Positions 1-6,024 of a stretch of DNA of 7,325 nt are shown here, piece by piece. Location: contig QGUQ01000088.1 in the NCBI GenBank assembly GCA_003242195.1, positions 1 to 7,325 of the forward strand, written 5' to 3'. The stretch comes from Bacillota bacterium (GTDB lineage Bacteria > Bacillota > Sulfobacillia > Thermaerobacterales > Thermaerobacteraceae). The position numbers and the translations under genes were made by a program. How positions within the stretch are numbered: position 1 is the first letter of the stretch; every line of letters begins with the position of its first letter. Below the pieces are notes generated by a model. That model was not told the origin of the DNA and did no database searches. It saw nothing but the letters and a program-made list of their open reading frames with translations.

Positions 1-181
1 GGCCCGCCGCCCCCCCCCCCTCCAGGCGGCGGGGGGCCCGCGCGGCCAGTTGCCGCGCGGCCCGGCGCGGGTCCCGCTCCAGGCGGGCGATCAGGGCCGG
101 CAAGTCCTCCGGCGGGCAGATCTCCACCTCGATGGCCAGGTCTCGGACCCGTTGCCCTTCTCCCATACACCGCCGTGCCAT
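1..181 (-). CDS. rnhB: Ribonuclease HII, N-terminal fragment (runs off left edge)
   Basis: Only the first ~60 codons are present; the frame stays open to the window edge. RNase HII removes RNA from RNA/DNA hybrids and single ribonucleotides from DNA. What is visible is the poorly conserved N-terminal extension typical of Firmicutes RNase HII, including a helix with LIARLERDPRRAARQLAAR (about residues 30-48), which resembles the family's 'L..D.R..v..L' pattern. The catalytic core (DEVGRG motif) would lie beyond the window, so no active-site residue can be checked. The ATG at 181-179 is preceded by GGAAGGA about 5 nt upstream. It starts 25 nt after the rbgA stop, and rnhB directly follows rbgA in Bacillus and many Clostridia; the identification leans heavily on that synteny. 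An 11-base G run on the coding strand (complement of 10-20) could be a sequencing or slippage problem. Confidence 0.75.
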   Translation of the reverse strand, partial: MARRCMGEGQRVRDLAIEVEICPPEDLPALIARLERDPRRAARQLAARAPRRLEGGGAAG

Positions 182-206
182 CGATATCCTTCCCAGGAAA
201 AATGTG

Positions 207-1094
207 CTATTCGTCCCCGGCCGGGCCCGTCTCTCCGCCGGGTGCCGGTTCCTCCAGATCCCGCGGGTGTTCCAGGGAGAGACGCCCAAGCCCGCCTTCC
301 CGGAAGGCCGCCATCAGCACGTGGGCGGCCCGCTCGCGGTCCGGCTCGCCACCGGGACGCAGCAGGCCGCGCCGCCGCGCAAGCCCGTCCAGCACCACCT
401 CCACGGGCGGCAGATCCGCCGGCAGGGGGGGCACGGTCTCCGCGTCGAGGCGAAAGCGTGCCCGGAGGCCCTGCCGGAAGGTCTCCTGCCCGCCGAGGCG
501 CCCGATCAGGAAGACCGCCGCCTCGTACGGGGTCACCACCTCCGGTCCTACCAGACCCAAGGTGCCGAGGACGAGACGCCGGGCGCCGCCGCCCAGGCGG
601 GGCGGGAGCACGCCCGGCATGTCCAGCAGCCACAGGTTTCCCAGGTCGACCCACTGCTTCCCCCGGGTGACACCGGGCTCCGGGCCGGTGCGTACCCGGC
701 GCCGCCCGGCAAGCCGGTTCAACAAGGTGGACTTGCCCACGTTGGGCAGCCCCACGACCATGGCCCGTGGCTTCGGCCGGTTGCCGGCCGTGGCCACCAC
801 CCGCCGCCGCAGCCGTTCCGGCGCCCGTGGGTCGGCGGCCGCCGCGGTCTCCGCGGCGATGCCCTGCCGGCGGAACCAAGCCAGCCAGGCTTGCGTGGTG
901 TCGGGATCAGCCAGGTCGTCGCGGGTCAGGACCAGCAGGTGGGCCCGCCCGGCCACCAGGGACGCGATCTGCCCGGACCGGGACGTGAAGGGAGCGCGGG
1001 CGTCGGCCACTTCGATCACCACGTCCACCGCGTCCAGATACCGCCGGACTTGGCGCAGCGCCCGCGCCATGTGCCCCTTGAGCACGCCCTTCAT
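207..1094 (-). CDS. rbgA: Ribosome biogenesis GTPase A (YlqF/RbgA)
   Basis: A 295-residue circularly permuted GTPase that assists late 50S subunit assembly; the B. subtilis protein is about 282 residues. The permuted order is visible: the N-terminal GHM (7-9, with the His implicated in catalysis in the family) and VADAR (29-33), then the G4 position (57-60), followed by G1 GLPNVGKST (115-123), the G2 Thr in PGVT (140-143), and G3 DMPG (158-161). The C-terminal domain ends with the family-like GRLSLEHP (270-277) and then a short acidic tail. Two motifs deviate: G4 is TRDD instead of NKxD, and G3 is DMPG instead of the usual DTPG. The ATG overlaps the lepB stop (ATGA), implying translational coupling; the gene is followed by rnhB, the usual neighbour. 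An alternative would be a related YlqF-type GTPase, but synteny makes RbgA most likely. Confidence 0.93.
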   Translation of the reverse strand: MKGVLKGHMARALRQVRRYLDAVDVVIEVADARAPFTSRSGQIASLVAGRAHLLVLTRDDLADPDTTQAWLAWFRRQGIAAETAAAADPRAPERLRRRVVATAGNRPKPRAMVVGLPNVGKSTLLNRLAGRRRVRTGPEPGVTRGKQWVDLGNLWLLDMPGVLPPRLGGGARRLVLGTLGLVGPEVVTPYEAAVFLIGRLGGQETFRQGLRARFRLDAETVPPLPADLPPVEVVLDGLARRRGLLRPGGEPDRERAAHVLMAAFREGGLGRLSLEHPRDLEEPAPGGETGPAGDE

Positions 1095-1606
1095 GGGATC
1101 GTCCCCGCCTCCGCGGGCGGCCAGTACACCAGGAACGCCTTGCCGATGATCTCGCGCACGGGCACGGTCCAGCCGCTGCGGCTGTCGTCGGAGTGGGGCC
1201 GGTTGTCACCGAGGACGAAGACGTGACCGGGCGGCACGGTGATGGGGGGATAGAAGTCCGGTCCCCGGTTGACCACGTAGGGTTCCTCCACCGGGCGGCC
1301 GTTCACGTAGACCTGCCCCTCCACGATCTCCACGGTCTCTCCCGGCAGCCCGATCACCCGCTTGATGAAGTCGCGCGAGGGATCCCGCGGGTAGTGGAAC
1401 ACCACGATGTCGAACCGCTCCGGCGGGTGGAAGCGGTAGACCAGCTTATTGACCAGCAGCCGCTCCCCGTCCTGCAGGGTCGGCTCCATGGAGATGCCGT
1501 CCACCAGGAACGATTCCACGACGAACCCGCGGATCAGCAGGGCCAGGATGAGGGAGACGACTACGATCTCGAAGACCTCGCGCGCCGCGCTACCTCGTGC
1601 CGACAC
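1091..1606 (-). CDS. lepB: Type I signal peptidase
   Basis: A 171-residue membrane protease that cleaves signal peptides from exported preproteins on the outer face of the membrane, by a Ser/Lys dyad. One N-terminal transmembrane segment spans about residues 11-30. Catalytic Ser39 lies in SMEPTL (39-44), and the general base Lys82 lies in DFIKRVIGLPGE (79-90). The conserved box GDNRPHSDDSR is at 133-143. Length and single anchor match the short Gram-positive SipS-like type rather than the two-anchor E. coli enzyme. The start is GTG at 1606; an in-frame TGA lies 12 nt upstream, so the gene cannot start earlier, and an AGGAG lies about 12 nt upstream. It follows the rplS terminator, so it probably needs its own promoter, which I could not identify. 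It overlaps rbgA by 4 nt. Its placement in an SRP-rich cluster fits a role in processing SRP- and Sec-exported proteins. Confidence 0.97.
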   Translation of the reverse strand: MSARGSAAREVFEIVVVSLILALLIRGFVVESFLVDGISMEPTLQDGERLLVNKLVYRFHPPERFDIVVFHYPRDPSRDFIKRVIGLPGETVEIVEGQVYVNGRPVEEPYVVNRGPDFYPPITVPPGHVFVLGDNRPHSDDSRSGWTVPVREIIGKAFLVYWPPAEAGTIP

Positions 1607-1654
1607 CGCCCGCGGTCACTCCTCTCCTCGACTGGCTCGCCCCCGGAGGGTAAC

Positions 1655-1672
1655 GGAACACGATCATGTTCC
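1655..1672. promoter_or_regulatory. Operator-like inverted repeat upstream of lepB
   Basis: Perfect 6-bp arms GGAACA and TGTTCC separated by 6 bp, about 49 nt before the lepB start and just past the rplS terminator. It is not followed by a T-run, so it is not a terminator. The inner GAAC...GTTC spacing is 8 nt, not the 4 nt of the Gram-positive LexA box, so LexA is not supported. It may be a binding site for an unidentified regulator of lepB-rbgA-rnhB, or chance. Confidence 0.35.
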
Positions 1673-1683
1673 CCCGGAAACGG

Positions 1684-1706
1684 AAAAAGGACTGGGTAAC
1701 CAGTCC
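1684..1706 (-). terminator. Intrinsic terminator downstream of rplS
   Basis: On the minus strand a perfect 7-bp stem, GGACTGG pairing with CCAGTCC around a TTAC loop, is followed immediately by TTTTT (complement of 1684-1688). It begins 34 nt after the rplS stop. It is the only hairpin directly followed by a T-run that I found in this very GC-rich window, and it should separate the rplS transcript from lepB-rbgA-rnhB. Confidence 0.85.
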
Positions 1707-1740
1707 CCCTCGCGTCGTGCCGCGGCACCGCGACGGCCCG

Positions 1741-2082
1741 TCACCGCTTTTCCTTGATTCGCGCCGCCTTGCCCCGCAACTTCCGCAGGTAGTTGAGCCG
1801 CGCCCGCCGGACCTTGCCGCGCCGCGTCACCTCGATGCGCTCGATGGCGGGCGAGTGCAGCGGGAACACGCGTTCCACGCCGACACCGGAGGCGATCCGC
1901 CGCACGGTGAAGGTCTCGTCCAGGCCGCCGCCCCGGCGGGCGATCACGGTGCCCTCGAAGACCTGGATGCGGTCGCGTCCGCCTTCCTTCACCTTGAGAT
2001 GAACCCTCACCGTATCCCCCGGACCGAACTCGGGCAGGTCCCGCCGCATGTATTCCTCGTGGATGCTGCGCAGTAGGTCCAT
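1741..2082 (-). CDS. rplS: 50S ribosomal protein L19 (bL19)
   Basis: A 113-residue protein of the large subunit at the 30S/50S interface; the length is normal for the family. Recognisable stretches are the N-terminal helix MDLLRSIHEEY (1-11), FGPGDTVRVHLKVKEGGRDR (19-38), FEGTVIARRG (42-51), RRIASGVGVERVFPLHSP (61-78) and the basic C-terminal tail RRARLNYLRKLRGKAARIKEKR (92-113). I chose ATG 2082 because it gives the canonical N-terminus and has GGTGGAG/GGAGGAG purine-rich sequence upstream; the open frame continues to a GTG at 2145, but those 21 extra residues do not look like L19. It follows trmD as in most bacteria, but has its own strong promoter candidate at 2152-2181 and its own terminator at 1684-1706, so it can probably be made in excess over TrmD. 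Confidence 0.98.
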   Translation of the reverse strand: MDLLRSIHEEYMRRDLPEFGPGDTVRVHLKVKEGGRDRIQVFEGTVIARRGGGLDETFTVRRIASGVGVERVFPLHSPAIERIEVTRRGKVRRARLNYLRKLRGKAARIKEKR

Positions 2083-2113
2083 CTCGCTCCACCGCTCCTC
2101 CCTGCTCGCCACG

Positions 2114-2137
2114 GGCCGGCGCCAACCGGCACCGGCC
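2114..2137 (-). promoter_or_regulatory. Leader hairpin in the rplS 5' untranslated region
   Basis: On the transcribed strand a 24-nt segment folds into an uninterrupted 10-bp stem: GGCCGGUGCC pairs with GGCGCCGGCC around a GGUU tetraloop, with one U-G pair. It would begin about 8 nt after the predicted start of the rplS transcript and end about 31 nt before the ATG, leaving the ribosome-binding region free. No U-run follows, so it is not an intrinsic terminator. L19 leaders with autoregulatory structure are known in Firmicutes; whether this hairpin belongs to that family is inference. Confidence 0.55.
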
Positions 2138-2151
2138 GGTCGCACGCGGCG

Positions 2152-2181
2152 ATTATATCACAGCGATCCTTGCCCACTCAA
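2152..2181 (-). promoter_or_regulatory. Sigma-A-type promoter for rplS
   Basis: The minus strand carries a perfect extended -10, TGA-TATAAT (TATAAT at 2157-2152), and a -35-like TTGAGT (2181-2176) with an 18-bp spacer. The TGA of the extended -10 is the trmD stop codon itself. An A/T-rich hexamer of this quality stands out in a GC-rich background. The start point would be near 2145, giving a leader of about 63 nt before the rplS ATG. Confidence 0.75.
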
Positions 2182-2955
2182 AGCGTCTTGTCCCGCCTCG
2201 CGCGCCGCCTCGCGCTCCCGCCGCACCTGCTCAAGGAAGCGCCGGTCGGCGTCGTCCAGCGGGGCCCGCTCCAACAGGTCGGGCCGGCGTTCCAGGGTGC
2301 GCAGCAGGGCCTGCTCCCGCCGCCAGCGGGCAATGGCACCGTGATCCCCGCTGAGCAGGATGTCGGGCACCGCCATGCCCCGGTACACCCGCGGCCGCGT
2401 GTAGTGGGGTCCCTCCAGCAGTCCGCTGGTGAAGGAGTCGTCGGCGGCGGCACCTTCGGCCAGCACCCCGGGCAGCAGGCGCACCACGGCATCGATGATC
2501 ACCAGCGCCGGCAGCTCGCCGCCGGTGAGCACGTAGTCGCCGATGGAGATCTCGTCGGTGACCAGCGCCAGGCGCACCCGCTCGTCCACGCCCTCGTAGT
2601 GGCCGCACAGGATCACCAGCCGCCGCTGGCGGGCCAGCCAGGCCGCCATCTCCTGGTTGAAGGTGCGGCCCTGGGGCGTCGTCAGGATGAAACGCACACC
2701 CTCGCCCCAGGCCTCCGGGCCACCGGGCCCCAGCAGGTCGTCCGCCGCCCGGAAGATCGGCTCCGGCTTCAGCACCATGCCCGGCCCGCCCCCGAAGGGA
2801 CGGTCGTCGGTCACGTGATGCTTGCCCTCGGCCCAGTCCCGCAGGTTGTGGACGTGCACCTCGACGGCGCCCCGCTCCCGGGCCTTGCGCATCATGCTGG
2901 TCTCCAGCGGGGCGCGCACCATCTCGGGGAATAGGGTGAGAACGTCGATCCGCAC
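2158..2955 (-). CDS. trmD: tRNA (guanine-37-N1)-methyltransferase
   Basis: A 265-residue SPOUT-family enzyme that methylates N1 of G37 next to the tRNA anticodon, using SAM bound in a trefoil knot, and so suppresses +1 frameshifting. Family motifs in order: MRIDVLTLFPEM (1-12), DDRPFGGGPGM (50-60), CGHYEGVDER (117-126), the knot segment DEISIGDYVLTGGELPA (134-150), and DDSF...GLLEGPHYTRP (172-188), in which the DSF Asp corresponds to the catalytic aspartate of the family. The C-terminal helical domain (about 205-250) is present. The start is a GTG at 2955: it gives the canonical N-terminus, follows AGGGGGCGG, and lies 11 nt after the rimM TAG; longer upstream starts would add about 35 non-homologous residues overlapping rimM. 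The end of the gene carries the rplS promoter. No catalytic residue appears missing. Confidence 0.98.
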   Translation of the reverse strand: MRIDVLTLFPEMVRAPLETSMMRKARERGAVEVHVHNLRDWAEGKHHVTDDRPFGGGPGMVLKPEPIFRAADDLLGPGGPEAWGEGVRFILTTPQGRTFNQEMAAWLARQRRLVILCGHYEGVDERVRLALVTDEISIGDYVLTGGELPALVIIDAVVRLLPGVLAEGAAADDSFTSGLLEGPHYTRPRVYRGMAVPDILLSGDHGAIARWRREQALLRTLERRPDLLERAPLDDADRRFLEQVRREREAAREAGQDALSGQGSL

Positions 2956-2966
2956 GGTGCCGCCCC

Positions 2967-3506
2967 CTAGTCGTCCAGCAGACCGGGCAGGTCGCCCAGC
3001 ACCAGCCGCCCACCCTCCAGGTCGACCCGGGCTACCGCCTGGCGGATGGCCGGAATCCACGCCTCCCGCCCGTCGGGACGCCGCACGACGATCACGTCAT
3101 TGGCAGGATAGCGGAGCACGTCGGCGACACGGCCCACCGGCTGGCCGTCGCCGGTGACCACCTCGAGGCCGACCAGCTGGAACACGTAGTAGTGGCCCTC
3201 CGGCAACGGCGGCACCTCGTCCTCCGCCACCTGCAGGCGGCCGCCCCTCAAGGCCTCGGCGGCGGTGCGGTCCGGGCAGCCCTCCAGCTTGACCCGCCAG
3301 AACCGCCCGTGGGGTCGCGCCCACTGGATGCGGTCCCGGCGGGGCGCCGCCAGGCCGGGAGCGTCCACGTACACCTCCAGGCCCGGCCGCAGCCGGTCGG
3401 GGTGGTCGCTCAGCAGTTCCACCTTGACCTCGCCGCGGATACCCCAGGCGGTGAGGATGGCGGCGATGGTCACCCGGTCGCCGGCCGCGCTGGCGCCCCT
3501 CCCCAT
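2967..3506 (-). CDS. rimM: 16S rRNA-processing / 30S maturation factor RimM
   Basis: A 179-residue 30S assembly factor that binds S19 and helps mature the 16S rRNA 3' domain. The N-terminal RimM domain contains AWGIRGEVKVELLSD (20-34), close to the family's 'hGirGevkv' signature, and the C-terminal PRC-barrel domain contains LPEGHYYVFQLVGLEVVT (101-118), ANDVIVVR (135-142), IPAI (151-154) and the terminal RLVLGDLPGLLD (167-178). Length is typical (about 170-180). About ten extra residues precede the conserved start of the domain. The ATG overlaps the khpA stop as TAATG; an upstream GGAGGTGGAG is about 12 nt away, so reinitiation after khpA is likely. Adjacent trmD and rpsP complete the usual S16-RimM-TrmD-L19 set. 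Confidence 0.96.
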   Translation of the reverse strand: MGRGASAAGDRVTIAAILTAWGIRGEVKVELLSDHPDRLRPGLEVYVDAPGLAAPRRDRIQWARPHGRFWRVKLEGCPDRTAAEALRGGRLQVAEDEVPPLPEGHYYVFQLVGLEVVTGDGQPVGRVADVLRYPANDVIVVRRPDGREAWIPAIRQAVARVDLEGGRLVLGDLPGLLDD

Positions 3507-3736
3507 TAGCTGAGGATCTCCACCTCCACGCGCTTGCCCGTCCGTGCGGCGGCCGCCTTGGCGACGGTGCGGATGGCCCGCACGATCCGCCCCTGCTTGC
3601 CGATGATCTTGCCTACGTCCTCCGGCGCCACCCGAACCTCCACGATGACGGTCTGCTCGCCTGCGACCTCATTCACGCGCACCTGCTCGGGGTGATCCAC
3701 CAGTGCCCGCACCAGGTACTCCACCAGATCGCGCAT
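3506..3736 (-). CDS. khpA: KH-domain RNA-binding protein KhpA (YlqC)
   Basis: A 76-residue single KH domain, the normal length for KhpA. It begins MRDLVEYLVRALVDHPEQVRV and contains the RNA-contacting GxxG loop in GKIIGKQGR (43-51), followed by the helix with RAIRTVAKAAAAR (53-65). KhpA forms a homo- or heterodimer with KhpB/EloR in Gram-positive bacteria and acts as an RNA chaperone affecting cell division and elongation; its partner is not encoded here. The ATG at 3736 follows GAGGTGA with 6 nt spacing. It is separated from rpsP by a 101-nt gap with two GC-rich dyads and overlaps rimM by one base. YlqD, which follows khpA in B. subtilis, is absent. Confidence 0.96.
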   Translation of the reverse strand: MRDLVEYLVRALVDHPEQVRVNEVAGEQTVIVEVRVAPEDVGKIIGKQGRIVRAIRTVAKAAAARTGKRVEVEILS

Positions 3737-3765
3737 CTCGCCTCACCTCGAACGTGCCTCGCTTG

Positions 3766-3779
3766 GGGCGGGCCCGCCC
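3766..3779. repeat. 14-bp perfect palindrome between rpsP and khpA
   Basis: GGGCGGGCCCGCCC reads identically on both strands and lies about 30 nt before the khpA start. There is no T-run after it. In a background this rich in G and C, short palindromes of this composition arise easily, so no function is claimed. Confidence 0.3.
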
Positions 3780-3809
3780 ACCGCTCCGTGCCGAACCGCG
3801 CTCCCCCCT

Positions 3810-3835
3810 GCCACCCTTACCCGGGCAAGGGCGGC
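3810..3835 (-). other. RNA hairpin immediately downstream of rpsP
   Basis: On the transcribed strand GCCGCCCTT pairs with AAGGGTGGC (9 bp, one G-U) around an 8-nt loop, beginning 2 nt after the rpsP stop. The next bases are G-rich rather than T-rich, so it is not a standard intrinsic terminator. It may protect the 3' end of a processed rpsP message or modulate read-through into khpA-rimM-trmD; this is inference. Confidence 0.5.
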
Positions 3836-3837
3836 CG

Positions 3838-4113
3838 TCACGACTGCTGCTGCTTTTGCTGCTGCAGCCGGTCCAACACGCCCGCCCGCTTCAGGAGGAC
3901 CCGCACCGTGTCCGTGGGCAGGGCTCCCTTCCGGAGCCACTCCAGGGCCTTCTCCTCGTCAATCTTGACGGTCGCCGGGTCGGTCGTCGGGTTGTAGTAG
4001 CCGACCTCGTCCACGAACCGGCCGTCCCGCGGGGAGCGGGCGTCCGCCACCACCACGCGGTAGAAGGGGTTGTTCTTGGCGCCCATGCGGCGCAACCGCA
4101 TGCGCAGTGCCAT
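3838..4113 (-). CDS. rpsP: 30S ribosomal protein S16 (bS16)
   Basis: A 91-residue small-subunit protein needed for 30S assembly. The family signature is complete: MALRMRLRRMGAKNNPFYRVVVADARSPRDG (1-31), FVDEVGYYNP (33-42), then VKIDEEKALEWLRKGALPTDTVRVLLKRAGVL (49-80). The tail LQQQKQQQS is unusually glutamine-rich and is encoded by CAG/CAA repeats. Translation start at ATG 4113 is backed by a perfect AGGAGGTG seven nt upstream. It lies 36 nt after ffh and heads the rpsP-khpA-rimM-trmD group; no convincing promoter is visible in the short gap before it, so it is probably co-transcribed with ffh. Confidence 0.98.
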   Translation of the reverse strand: MALRMRLRRMGAKNNPFYRVVVADARSPRDGRFVDEVGYYNPTTDPATVKIDEEKALEWLRKGALPTDTVRVLLKRAGVLDRLQQQKQQQS

Positions 4114-4120
4114 TCCGCGC

Positions 4121-4128
4121 CACCTCCT
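4121..4128 (-). promoter_or_regulatory. Consensus Shine-Dalgarno of rpsP
   Basis: AGGAGGTG on the minus strand, 7 nt before the rpsP ATG. It is a full match to the anti-SD core, as expected for a highly expressed ribosomal protein, and fixes the start codon. Confidence 0.9.
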
Positions 4129-4149
4129 CTGGCTTGGTGAGCCTCGCCG

Positions 4150-5487
<1,338 letters not shown>

Positions 5488-5489
5488 GC

Positions 5490-6002
5490 TTACACCCCAC
5501 CTTGCGTGTCGGCCAGCAGGCTCCGCGCCAGCCGGCGGGCTCGGACCAGGAGGCGGCGCAGGCGCCGGACGGGGAGGTCCGCACCCGCGCCCGCGATTCC
5601 ACCGCCGGTTCCTTCCAGGGTTCCCCAGACGGCGAGCTCAGCCTCCGCCTGGCTCAACAACTCCGCCAGGCGGCGCAGGCGCCGTTGCCGCCGGGTACGC
5701 CGGGTCAGCGCACCCACGGCCGCCTCCGCCTGCTCAAGGGCGGCCTCGGACCGGCGCAACAGGTCGTGGACCGCCTGCCGCGAGACCTGCAGGTGCTCAG
5801 CCACCTCGGCCAGCGACAGGTCGCAGAGGTGATAGAGCTCGAAAACCTCGCGCTGCCGCTCCGTCAGCAGCCCGCCGTACAGGTCGAACAGGGCGTGCAG
5901 GCGAAGCGTGCGGGCGAGGCCCGCCTCCGCTCTGTCGCGGTCGAGGGAATCCCGAGGCTTCATCACCGGCGTCATGGTACGGGAGCCCGGGTGGGCTGTC
6001 AA
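5490..6002 (-). CDS. ylxM: YlxM-family SRP-associated HTH protein with long C-terminal extension
   Basis: The N-terminal part is a YlxM/p13-like DNA/RNA-binding domain: LHALFDLYGGLLTERQREVFELYHLCDLSLAEVAEHLQVSRQAVHDLLRRSEAALE (about residues 35-90), with a sigma-factor-like helix-turn-helix at 64-84. YlxM proteins are encoded before ffh in Firmicutes; in Streptococcus the homologue modulates SRP GTPase activity. Typical members have about 110 residues; this one has 170. The extra ~70 residues contain two Arg-rich clusters (101-112 and 146-160) around a Gly/Ala linker (128-142). The start is uncertain: TTG 6002 has AAGG 7 nt upstream and is used here; ATG 5975, GTG 5966 and ATG 5963 are in frame but lack an SD. 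The TTG lies inside an inverted repeat and also forms part of a possible -35 hexamer, so a shorter 157- or 158-residue product is possible. The gene lies 22 nt after ftsY and 2 nt before ffh. Confidence 0.9.
   Translation of the reverse strand: MTAHPGSRTMTPVMKPRDSLDRDRAEAGLARTLRLHALFDLYGGLLTERQREVFELYHLCDLSLAEVAEHLQVSRQAVHDLLRRSEAALEQAEAAVGALTRRTRRQRRLRRLAELLSQAEAELAVWGTLEGTGGGIAGAGADLPVRRLRRLLVRARRLARSLLADTQGGV
5974..6002 (-). promoter_or_regulatory. Possible sigma-A promoter over the ylxM start
   Basis: The minus strand has a perfect -35 TTGACA (6002-5997), a 17-bp spacer, and TACCAT (5979-5974; 4 of 6 matches to TATAAT). A start about 7 nt downstream would fall at 5967-5966, at an in-frame GTG followed by ATG, which would make a nearly leaderless ylxM-ffh message. 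The -35 also contains the annotated TTG start codon, so the two readings compete or serve different transcripts. Confidence 0.4.
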
Positions 6003-6020
6003 GTAGTTCCCTTTGACAGC
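5995..6020. repeat. Inverted repeat between ftsY and ylxM
   Basis: Perfect 8-bp arms, GCTGTCAA and TTGACAGC, separated by 10 bp. A second pair, GAGCCC (5983-5988) and GGGCTC (6021-6026), flanks it with a 6-nt bulge. As RNA on the transcribed strand, the purine-rich AAGG region lies at the loop and the TTG start of ylxM lies in the stem. As DNA it overlaps the candidate -35. There is no T-run, so it is not a terminator. Confidence 0.6.
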
Positions 6021-6024
6021 GGGC

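Noticed and set aside
198..202. T5 run after the rbgA stop as a terminator
   Set aside because: No stem-loop lies directly before it, and rnhB starts just downstream with a good ribosome-binding site.
1655..1672. LexA (SOS) box upstream of lepB
   Set aside because: The GAAC and GTTC half-sites are 8 nt apart; the Gram-positive LexA box has 4 nt.
1607..1683. A sigma-A promoter for lepB using CATGAT or TACCCT as -10
   Set aside because: Neither has a recognisable -35 at 16-18 bp, so I do not claim a promoter there.
2083..2145. GTG at 2145 as the rplS start
   Set aside because: It would add 21 residues not seen in L19 and coincide with the predicted transcription start; ATG 2082 gives the family N-terminus.
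2956..3060. Upstream extension of trmD to a start at 3060
   Set aside because: The extra 35 residues are low-complexity Gly/Pro/Arg and overlap rimM; the GTG at 2955 gives the canonical MRIDVLTLFPEM start.
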